This document shows, piece after piece, positions 56,058 to 64,000 of a DNA stretch of 64,000 bases. The position numbers and the translations under genes were made by a program. The notes beneath the pieces were generated by a model. The model was not told where the DNA came from. It was given only the letters and a program-made list of their open reading frames with translations, and searched no databases. Within the stretch, counting starts at the first letter, position 1; each line of letters begins with the position of its first letter. Source of the stretch: Sialis fuliginosa (lineage: Eukaryota; Arthropoda; Insecta; Megaloptera; Sialidae); NCBI GenBank assembly GCA_961205875.1, contig OY540815.1:16987638-17051637 (forward strand). Direction: 5' to 3'.

Positions 56058-56378
56058 CAGCGTTTCTCAACCTGTAGTATTTGCGACCCAATTTTCAATC
56101 ACAATTCTCATCCTACCCCCCCCCCCCCCCCTTTACTCTGCAAGACAGGCCCAAGGGAGTCACTAATAATTAAAAGTCTTGTTTTTAATTTAATATTGAT
56201 AAGTTAATTATTAAATACATTGTGCAGTATAAATACAAACCTATTTATAAGTGTATTATATCAGTGTAATAGTAAACGTGTATTTTATTTTTTATTATGT
56301 TAGAATGTATTTTATTGCTTTTCTTTCAGTATATTAAATACATTTTTTAATAATTTTTTTTCAGGTAGAGAATCGCTG
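56058..56378. mobile_element. 321-bp hAT MITE (CAGCGNTTCTCNACCTG)
   Basis: The left tip CAGCGTTTCTCAACCTGTAG and the right tip read inward, CAGCGATTCTCTACCTG, are flanked by a perfect 8-bp duplication AGTTAATG at 56050-56057 and 56379-56386. A GCGACCCA block and a C run follow the left tip, as in the widespread CAGCGGTTCTCAACCTGTGG hAT class. No coding frame. Confidence 0.85.
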
Positions 56379-56444
56379 AGTTAATGCTTTACGGCAAAAC
56401 TATAAATATCAAAAAATATATAAATAGGTTGGTTCAAGAAGTAT

Positions 56445-56738
56445 TACAAAGGAGATAACAAAATTTGTTAGCTAACAAGCACTTACAACGGGATATTCAT
56501 TCTGTTATAGTATCTACGGATTTGTTTTGGAATAGAGAGCAGTGATACTTCAACTTATTATAACACAGTTGGCAACTCTGACTGTAAAAATTAATTTTTA
56601 TAATGTCACCACTGTTTTAATACCGTTGGTGTGTGCGAAACTTGTCAAATACTTCAAACTTCAAAGGAACTGTCATATTGGTGTGATACCCCATTAGAAA
56701 GTGTTTATTAGCTAACAAATTTTGTAAGCTCCTTTATA
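56445..56738. mobile_element. Inverted-repeat MITE, CAAAGGAG ends
   Basis: The left block CAAAGGAGATAACAAAATTT then GTTAGCTAACAAGCACTT is matched in reverse by AAGTGTTTATTAGCTAACAA and ATTTTGTAAGCTCCTTTATA. The terminal repeats are about 38 bp with several differences. A TA-type target is possible (TATTA on the left, TTATAAT on the right) but not decisive. No coding frame. Confidence 0.6.
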
Positions 56739-56739
56739 A

Positions 56740-57695
56740 TACCGGACATAATTGTATTATAATATATTTGAGATATAGATATCATTGGATAGAGAATTTA
56801 TTTGAGTAAATAGGGAATTTTTATTCCAGAAACAAAAACACCACGTAAATTACTACTTTAATTATAGTCAAAAATATCTAAAAGAGTAATTTTTAATCTC
56901 ATTGTAAAGTGGTCTATTTTAAATCTATAGAATGAAATATTATTTTTACACATTTATACAACCAAGATGACATAGTTTGTATCGAGAAGCCAAGAGGAGT
57001 TGAAATAATGAAATATATTTATTAGAATTATATCGAACATTTTATTCTTACATTTAGTACGCCCCTGCTTATTAGAAGTGAGAAAATAAAATATGGAGTA
57101 GGCACCTATTATAGACATCAATTCAGATGAAATATTACTTTATAGATATTTTTTATAAACTCATAACTTTGATATAATTATAAAGGTTCTTTATTTTTTA
57201 ATTTTATAACTATGCAGGGTTACACAAATCTGTTTTTTTTGTTGCATATAACACATTTCCCTTAAAAAAGGCTCAACTAATTAACAAAATCCTAACTAAA
57301 TAGTAAAGTGGCTCAGGTAAGTTGTTTCATGTTATTGTGTATTTATTGTATTTACTTCACCAATACATCGTTATTTACAATGTTGCTAAATTACATTTCC
57401 GTTGAAACTAATATTAGTTAAATGCAGTAATTAGTTAATAGAACAATTATTTGTTCTTTATACAAACCATAATTAATCTGTGTTCTAATTAATGTAAAGA
57501 GATATTAATCAATAAATAACAAAAAAACATCCAAATAAAATGTATTTATATATATGTATATATAGTATATAGTAAATTAACTAATTCCATATTCTCATCA
57601 AAAAATAAGTTAATACAAATATGACAGGAAAGCATGAATAATTCCTTTTGATTCTAAAACAGACGTACATACAGACACACAGAGATACTCATCTT
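56740..57695. other. AT-rich stretch; isolated hAT-like tip
   Basis: On the minus strand 57070-57055 reads CAGGGGCGTACTAAATG, a hAT-like tip without partner. Otherwise featureless. Confidence 0.35.
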
Positions 57696-57699
57696 TACG

Positions 57700-57850
57700 A
57701 AAATAGAGATGTAAATTCATGAATGTCCATAAGTTAAGTTGGCGTACGTCTTGCGAGAGTTCCCTGGGGAAACAGGGACCAGCCAAACGCACACGGGACA
57801 CAGGTGTGTGTGCTGATTGTGGAAGCCGTTGAGAGAGGTACTTTATAGAG
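57700..57850. promoter_or_regulatory. GC-richer unique island
   Basis: GAGAGTTCCCTGGGGAAACA, GGGACCAGCC, ACACAGGTGTGTGTG and adjacent words form a short GC-richer patch. It has a near-palindromic TTCCCTGGGGAA and an E-box/T-box-like CAGGTGTG. The overlapping 63-codon minus frame is not recognised. Possible regulatory DNA or repeat tip. Confidence 0.2.
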
Positions 57851-58054
57851 TTGTTTAGCTACGTTTGATGTTTGTTGCCAGGTAATTAGGTTTATGGTTA
57901 TTACACCTCAGGAGTGAATAGAGGAAAAATGGGTCTTAATGTAGTTTTTATTTTACTGTGCACGTGTGAGGTAGGATTTGTGAGAGCTGAGTTCTGCAAT
58001 CGTGTTCGAGGATTACGGAAAAGCCTGCGACAGTATAATTTTTTGTGTATTTCC

Positions 58055-58350
58055 TATAGAGTCAGGTAAGTCTCGTCTCGGTTTTAGAAATTATGTGTCG
58101 TTTTGAAAAATATTAAGCCAGTCTCATCTTGTACAGGGAGACCATTTTTCTCATGAGTAATAAATAAATTTTGAAATATAACGAATATAGTATATTTTAT
58201 TTTCATGAATTATTTATTTGAAATTTTTTTTATTTAAAAGTCTCGACGAAACTTATAAATAAAATTTATTTAGTCTCGTCTCGGCAAAATTTCAGACGGT
58301 ATCGTCTCGTTCGAGTTTCAGTCGATTTCGTCTTGGACGGCAGAGGTGAC
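58055..58350. mobile_element. hAT-like fragment with TCTCGTCTCGG repeats
   Basis: AGTCAGGTAAGTCTCGTCTC on the left, and on the right AGTCTCGTCTCGGCAAAATT, GTATCGTCTCGTTCGAGTTT and GATTTCGTCTTGGACGG. These share wording with 61974-62045 (GAGAGTCAGGTAAGACTCG). No clean tips or target duplication. It is most likely a non-autonomous hAT type with simple subterminal repeats. Confidence 0.45.
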
Positions 58351-59190
58351 CAATAAGCAGATTACGATCTAAAATACATATCCATTATATTTATAAGAAT
58401 TTATAGGTTTGTTTAATAATATACAACAAAATATCATAAATGCATATGCAATATCATATATACACCCCAATTATATGACATTGGTATGTATGAGGAAAGT
58501 ATCGACAATAACTATAAAAAGGTAAATATGTTCAATAATATTTCACCCACGAAATAATCAAGATTTGATTTGAAGACAATGTAAACTTACTATGAAAAAA
58601 TAAAATATTAATATCATGAAAAAAATTTGTATTTGATACTTCGAGATATCAGAGGTCCAAATAATTATTTTTTTTAATGAATCTATATAAATATAAATTA
58701 TAAATTGCCAATTTTTTGTGGCTTTCTCTAATAAATTTTAAATTATTTAACTATATAAGTAAAATTAGATATGCCTAGTTAAACAAGAAAAATTCCAATT
58801 CGAAGTAACTGTTTTCAAATCATTATTTATTCAATATCTGTAATATTAAGAATATAAAAATAACTTTTAATTCCGAAGAACAACGTATGTATCAACCTAC
58901 AATATATTTCCCCCAATTCCTTATAGAGTAAAATTTGATACAACTATACAAATATTTCGACATAATGTTGAACGAGTGTATCAAACCAAAAATAAATAAA
59001 AACGACAAAGTTTAGTAAACAAAAACCAAAATCGCATTCGAGAAAAAACAAACTCAATATTGGCTTCGCTTTCCTTGACGATGTCATTTCTAATATTAAC
59101 AAGGAAAGATCATCTCCTTACAAAGTCAACAATGTAACGGGCTTTAATCAACCTACAGGACAACACAAAAACTAACATAGCGTGTAATGA
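58351..59190. other. AT-rich stretch with a slightly GC-richer patch
   Basis: 59045-59160 (GGCTTCGCTTTCCTTGACGA) is less AT-rich and unique here; the rest is featureless. No gene supported. Confidence 0.35.
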
Positions 59191-59193
59191 ATA

Positions 59194-59950
59194 CAGTGGC
59201 GGTTCAAGCACAAAAATATTTTTAACCTTCCAAGCATTGTTCTATCATCTATCTATTCGATTTAATCAACACGAATTTAAGAAATAACTTATAAAAATTT
59301 GTGTTTTAGTATTTTGTTCAAATTTCAAATCTATATATTCGCTATGGTCACTGAAGTTACCAAACAGTCATTTGAATTTTTTAAATATAATGTAAATAAG
59401 CAATTAAAATTATTAAAATACAATCAATAATAAAATAATAACTATAACCTTGTGCTGTACCAAATTGTGACAGTAATTCTTCCAATAAAACATTAATTTT
59501 TCATCTGTCACAAAAAATGCAATAAACTTTAACTCCATTAATTGTAAATATATTTATGTTTACTTCCAATTACGTTTTTAATTGTACATTTACATTGAAA
59601 TGTAAATAATATTATTAATAAAAATCTTAATTTGAATTCAAATCGCTGTTTGGGAACTTCAGAAGGGTTCAAGTTTTATCCGATAGGTGGCAGAGTGGTC
59701 ACGACTATAGCGAATACAATATAACAAAATCCGGTATCCTGAAGTTAAATTCTGGTTTGGATTTTACTAAGTTAGTTGATTTGTAGATGTATATTGTAAA
59801 AAAAAAATATTCTCCTAATTTTATATTAAAATCTATGAACGTAGGTAATAGTTAAAATATTTTACTTCAAAAACACTTACAATTAGATTACAAATTCCCG
59901 CTAAATGTATATTTCTCGTTAGTTGAATTGCTGACATTCCAACGCCACTG
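59194..59950. mobile_element. Possible hAT element, CAGTGGCG ends
   Basis: CAGTGGCGGTTCAAGCACAA at 59194 and, on the minus strand from 59950, CAGTGGCGTTGGAATG share only the first 8 bases. The flanks AATGAATA and ACACAATT do not match, so the pairing is uncertain. A tRNA-type SINE lies inside (59670-59810). Confidence 0.3.
59670..59810 (+). mobile_element. tRNA-derived SINE
   Basis: TGGCAGAGTGG at 59688-59698 matches the pol III A box (TGGCNNAGTGG) as found in tRNA-Ser/Leu-type sequences. GTTAAATTC at about 59744 is a B-box-like word about 55 bp downstream. A trailing segment with TTTGGATTTTACTAAG follows, and an A run (59799-59807) may be the tail. No tRNA fold is complete, so it is not a functional tRNA gene. 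Only one copy is in the window. Confidence 0.5.
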
Positions 59951-60415
59951 ACACAATTCCTCTTGGTTCTCCAACGGACGTTCGTATACTACTACATAAG
60001 AAGCAATAAAATAAATGGTCAAACATACGTACTAGGATAAACTTGTTAAGGTCTTTGTCTTCTTCTTCTTCTCCTTACGATATGAGATACCCCGATGTTT
60101 GTTTTCCTATACACTATACACTAGATCCGTTATCAAAGTCGAAGAATATTTCATAAAAATTTTCCACTAGAGTCGTGTTTTGTTTTTGTCTAGAACACGC
60201 ACTCTAGATTCCAAATTGAGAAACTAAAATCCTGATATGAAATGTAAAATCTGTTGTGGCCTACACATGATTATTTGTTCATCACTGTATGGAAAATTTT
60301 ACTTATTAATTAAAATAATAAGATTTTGATTTCGAAATAAGCGTGGGCGAAAACTAATAATGTCAGTAGTTTTTGAGTATGTCATGATCGATAGTTTCAA
60401 GAATTGTTTTTTTCG
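59951..60415. other. Stretch without gene
   Basis: A short (TTC)n run at 60059-60073. Otherwise no recognised element or coding frame. Confidence 0.4.
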
Positions 60416-60419
60416 ACTT

Positions 60420-60725
60420 AATTTGAAAACGACTGAACCGATTTTGACGGAACTTTCATTGTTAGAAAGCCTAGTACGCTACTCCATCACTGAGGAATGA
60501 TATTAAATATATGTATACAAGAAATTCGTGAGTTACTACAAAACCGATTTTAATGAGTTTTTCATTGTTACAGAGTGACAAATCAATAAAATACAAAACA
60601 CGTGTTTAGAAACCGCAGGGAGCATAAAATTTTAATTTCATGAATCGATTTTGTTTTAAATTATAACAATTAATAATACTGCAAACTTTTTCAAATTATA
60701 TTATAGAGCGGAAGCGAAGTAAAAT
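60420..60725 (+). mobile_element. RTE-like repeat remnant
   Basis: AAACGACTGAACCGATTTTG, ACGGAACTTTCATTGTTAGA and GAAACCGCAGGGAGCATAAA then ATAGAGCGGAAGCGAAGTAA follow the wording of common arthropod RTE-related repeats. A second TTTAATGAGTTTTTCATTGT at 60550 suggests an internal duplication. No coding frame. Confidence 0.5.
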
Positions 60726-61950
60726 GAAATTAGAATACTTCAACTCCTTGATAAAAAAGTTAAAAAAACTCATACATATATGTACATATGTTTAATTTGA
60801 AAACACTTAAGTAAATATTGCATGTGTACAAATAGAGTAAAACTAGTAACTAAACTCTACATTTCAATTGTCACATGTTAGACATTCAAGTATTGTTGAA
60901 ACTATTTTATTTCCCTTCGTTTTGCTCAAGTAGTTCACGTCACATGATCTTCCGCGTGCTGTTTTCATTTGAGCCAATGAATTCTGCTGTGGAAATGTCC
61001 CTTCATATCCGTTTATATACGACACATATCCTCTAGAGTTAAAATTCGATTTACAATAAATTATAGTTTAATGGTTATATACCGATTCTATTTAGTTTTT
61101 TTGTCAGTTTTTTTGTAACGGAAAATGTAAATTGATTTTAGTGTATACTAATTATTGATTTTCTATTCATAAATGAAGCTTATAAAAGTTGTTTTAAGAA
61201 ATTATACTGAATTTGTAGTTGTTTGACGTAATAAAACCGAATCCAACGCCCAAATTGCTCTATCGCGTTAGGTTTTCGAAATATCCTGACCTAAACCTAC
61301 CAACAATTTATGAATATATTTTTATTTTTTGGGGTTGTATTTGTGATTAGTATATTCTATTATTATATTCTTCTATATCATTACTTCAGACAAATAAATA
61401 TGTTATGGTCAAATTCATAAAATTGATTTAAAAGAATATTATAAAACAATATTGATGATAAAAAAAATATTTATCGTCTTTAAGGTATAAAAAAACTTGT
61501 TCAATTAAAAAATATACTGCGAAAAATACTATACCTATAATATAATTATTAATATAAGATATTTACACACTTCTTTAGATGAAATAAAAGATAAAGTTGA
61601 TATATAGGATATGCTATTACACATACAACGATCAAATAAATTGATAAGTCACGGTAATTCCATTAAAAATAATATGCAATTCATAATTTGCCTAAAAAAA
61701 GTGTACAGGATATTCTTGTTCGGTGACTTTTTAACATTTCATAAAACCAATAACACTGAATCATGAAATATAAAAGTTTTTTTCTGGTACTCTTTAAATA
61801 ATAAATGTCAATTACAGGTAATAAAAGTATTTTTACAGTAAAGTTGAACGATATAATTGATATGGTAGGAATAAATTACCAACTGTCAATGTATTAAATG
61901 ACATTTACAACTATTAATAAATATTAGCCTTTGTCTGTTGTGAGTGTCAT
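60726..61950. other. AT-rich stretch; unique patch 60900-61035
   Basis: 60900-61035 (GTTCACGTCACATGATCTTC) is less AT-rich, unique and without open frame; possibly regulatory. The remainder is AT-rich and featureless. Confidence 0.35.
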
Positions 61951-61955
61951 ATAGC

Positions 61956-62050
61956 TAGGGCTGCACACGAGGCGAGAGTCAGGTAAGACTCGTCTCTATC
62001 TCGTGTCATATACGTGACCGAGACCGAAAAAATATTGATCTCCCAGGGCT
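61956..62050. mobile_element. hAT-like tip with CGAGA subterminal repeats
   Basis: TAGGGCTGCACACGAGGCGA followed by GAGTCAGGTAAGACTCGTCT and TGACCGAGACCG. The tip fits the YAGNG hAT pattern and its interior matches 58055-58100. The right end is unclear (a second AGGGCTG lies at 62046). Confidence 0.45.
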
Positions 62051-62949
62051 GTAACTAAATTTTCATTTATCTGTCATTGATTCTCTATAAAAGCACCCAG
62101 AGGCAGAGTCCCTAGTAATTAATTTAATTTGAGGAAAAAAAATTACATTCATTTATTTCAGTAAAATTAATTAATCTCGAACCATATTTTTGAGAATGTG
62201 AAATATAAATTTACCAGAAATATACTGAAAAAATTCGAGAACAAAAACGACTGCACTAAAACAATGAGCATTTTTTAACATTCAAGTCTTTGTTTTAAAA
62301 GTCTGGTTTCTTTTTTATTTTAATCACGTTTTGTATCCTGGACGTTATTAAGGATGAAAGGTGCACAAGGTTTAAAGTTATGAAAAGGTTTTTAGAGTAT
62401 AATGTACATATGTATACGAATATGACGTAAACATTTTTTAATGTGTGTTTTGTATGAGAAAAATGTGTTAAAAAAAACTATACCAAAAGATTTTAGTTAC
62501 GAGTAGAAATAATTGTTGTGTTTATATTAATGCTGTTTTTCTAGGAAAAAACTAAGTGTTGGTAAAATTGTTTTCAAAGTACGTATTATTTATTTTATGA
62601 AATATTTATGTTTTAATCATAAAATATTTTTTATTAAAGAAGAGAAAGAATATTAAAGATTGAAAAAAATAGAGTTAAAAATGAACATTAAAAAAATTTT
62701 CATTAACTAGCAAGGATCCATTAATATGGGTTACGGTCTTTGAGCAAAATCCAAAAAATAAATCCAAAATACCATGATTTAAGCCTACCATAGACTAACC
62801 CCATTGCATGTTCTATTTTGGCTAATGGGAGGGAATGTTTTATGTAATTTCGATTTGAATATTCCCAGAATAGAAAAATTTAAGTATAGTAAACATTTTT
62901 GTATGAGAAGTGTATTACAATTTCATTATATCACAAAATAAACGTGGGA
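62051..62949. other. AT-rich stretch without gene
   Basis: No supported feature. CCATTGCATGTTCTATTTTG around 62800 is unique sequence. Short frames only. Confidence 0.45.
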
Positions 62950-63540
62950 TTCGGTTATTATTAAGAAATTTAAATTGAAAATTTAACAAATAAGTTGAAT
63001 AGTTAATATGTCAGCTTGGCGCGATCGAGGAGACTCCAGTTTTTTTTTAAATATAGCTTACACCATTATCTTTAAGACTATCTAATGCCCGAAGACCTTC
63101 GTAACCGCCTTCGGCTATTATTAAGAAATTTAAATTGAAAATTTAACAAATAAGTTGAATAGTTAATATGTCAGCTTGGAGCGATCGAGGAGACTCCAGT
63201 TTTTTTAAATATAGCTTACACCATTATCTTTAAGACTATCTAATGCCCGAAGACCTTCGTAACCGCCTTCGGCTATTATTAAGAAATTTAAATTGAAAAT
63301 TTAACAAATAAGTTGAATAGTTAATATGTCAGCTTGGCGCGATCGAGGAGACTCCAGTTTTTTTTTTTTAAATATAGCTTACACCATTATCTTTAAGACT
63401 ATCTAATGCCCAAAGACCTTCGTAACCTCCTTCGGCTATTATTAAGAAATTTAAATTGAAAATTTAACAAATAAGTTGAATAGTTAATATGTCAGCTTGG
63501 CGCGATCGAGGAGACTCCAGTTTTTTTTTTAAATATAGCT
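62950..63540 (+). repeat. Tandem satellite, about 160-bp unit, 3.7 copies
   Basis: Units start TTCGGYTATTATTAAGAAAT at 62950, 63110, 63268 and 63431 (periods 160, 158 and 163). Each holds CAGCTTGGCGCGATCGAGGA, GACTCCAG, a poly-T run of variable length and TAATGCCCGAAGACCTTCG. Differences are few: poly-T length, GGCGCG/GGAGCG, CCGAAG/CCAAAG, CCGCC/CCTCC. The last unit stops at AAATATAGCT and is fused to repeat family A. Confidence 0.92.
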
Positions 63541-64000
63541 CCTATCCTAGTCCTATTTCAAAATCATGTGTAAGGGAGAGGGGTGACATGCCAAATTATT
63601 TATTTTTTCAAGATATCTCAAGAACGACACGTTACGTGAAAATTTTATAGAATATTTTTTGTAGAGCATTAAATTTCCTATAATATGGGTCTACAACGTT
63701 TGTTGTAAAATATTCCCTTACAAAGATTTATCTCAATTTATTTAAAAAATTCGTGTTTTGTTTTTCTTAATTGATATTGCTTTGATATATAGTATTAAAT
63801 GTCATTTTGACGTTTTAAATGTCATTTTGACATTTGCATAAATTTAGATTTAGATTGAAATTTCCAAAAAATTAAAAATTATGAAAAAATAATCAGGTGC
63901 GTTTTAAAAAAAAATTCGAACTAATATTTTTTAGTAAAATTGTATAAAAATTAAATGGTTAACCAATTCCAGGCAATTTATATTTAAACACTATCGTTTT
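63541..64000 (+). mobile_element. Repeat family A, copy 5, runs off the window
   Basis: It starts within the family at TCAAAATCATGTGTAAGGGA and contains TCAAGATATCTCAAGAACGA, ATAATATGGGTCTACAACGT, two 20-bp TTAAATGTCATTTTGACGTT-type units and the CAGGTGCGTTTT block. It continues to the window edge at the AACCAATTCCAGGCAATTTA segment. The microsatellite-bearing left part is missing, replaced by the satellite. Confidence 0.75.

Noticed and set aside
59680-59765. A functional tRNA gene
   Set aside because: Only the A box is good; the B box is degenerate and no acceptor or anticodon stem could be closed.
1-64000. CRISPR arrays, bacterial operons, phage or endosymbiont DNA
   Set aside because: No spaced direct repeats of CRISPR type, no ribosome-binding-site-led gene runs and no dense coding; the window is typical eukaryotic non-coding DNA.

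Overview
The window reads as insect nuclear DNA. It is strongly A+T-rich (very roughly 70% by eye), contains no recognisable complete gene, and is filled with decayed eukaryotic transposons: hAT, Tc1/mariner, PIF/Harbinger-like, piggyBac-like, R1/Jockey-type and RTE-like non-LTR elements, a Penelope-like terminus and a tRNA-type SINE. A mariner transposase relic of insect type and the GGGTTCCGTAG repeat class support an arthropod. A short (CCTAA)n run at 15044-15060 resembles the insect telomere repeat but is too short to weigh much. I cannot name the species.

Layout. 1-5.7 kb: two palindromic foldback elements (1410-2383 and 3183-3998) and a TA-flanked MITE (4224-4715). 5.7-11.4 kb: an unassigned open frame, two copies of repeat family A with (TCTG)n tracts, a 562-bp inverted-repeat element with promoter-like ends, and a hAT transposase relic. 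13.3-16 kb: a 237-bp palindromic MITE, a second TA-MITE and repeat family B. 18.2-19.3 kb: a nested stack of at least four insertions. 20.2-21.4 kb: a hairpin, a GC-richer unique island and a 132-bp hAT MITE. 24.5-31.5 kb: a third TA-MITE, a perfect 35-bp-arm hairpin, three inverted-repeat elements and a unique island. 31.5-34.5 kb: a degenerate repeat array, an (AC)n tract, an internally deleted mariner and another unique island. 36-50 kb: more family A/B copies, the longest open frame (40832-41394), RTE-like repeats, a second foldback fragment (43815-44520) and the largest palindrome (48159-49283, arms about 508 bp). 52.5-56.7 kb: an unassigned hydrophobic open frame, a hAT MITE, an R1/Jockey-type LINE end, a 41-bp perfect inverted repeat of Penelope type, and a second hAT MITE. 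57.7-64 kb: a SINE, RTE-like repeats, a 160-bp tandem satellite and a fifth family A copy that runs off the window.

The most solid results are hAT-type elements bounded by matching 8-bp target-site duplications (3183-3998, 48159-49283, 53356-53792, 56058-56378; 21292-21423 and 30412-30653 with one mismatch). The host contribution is uncertain: a few open frames longer than chance would readily give, and several GC-richer unique islands that could be regulatory DNA. I see no operon, CRISPR array, tRNA, rRNA or bacterial feature. The window is best read as intergenic or intronic DNA. I did not find a convincing new multi-gene system.
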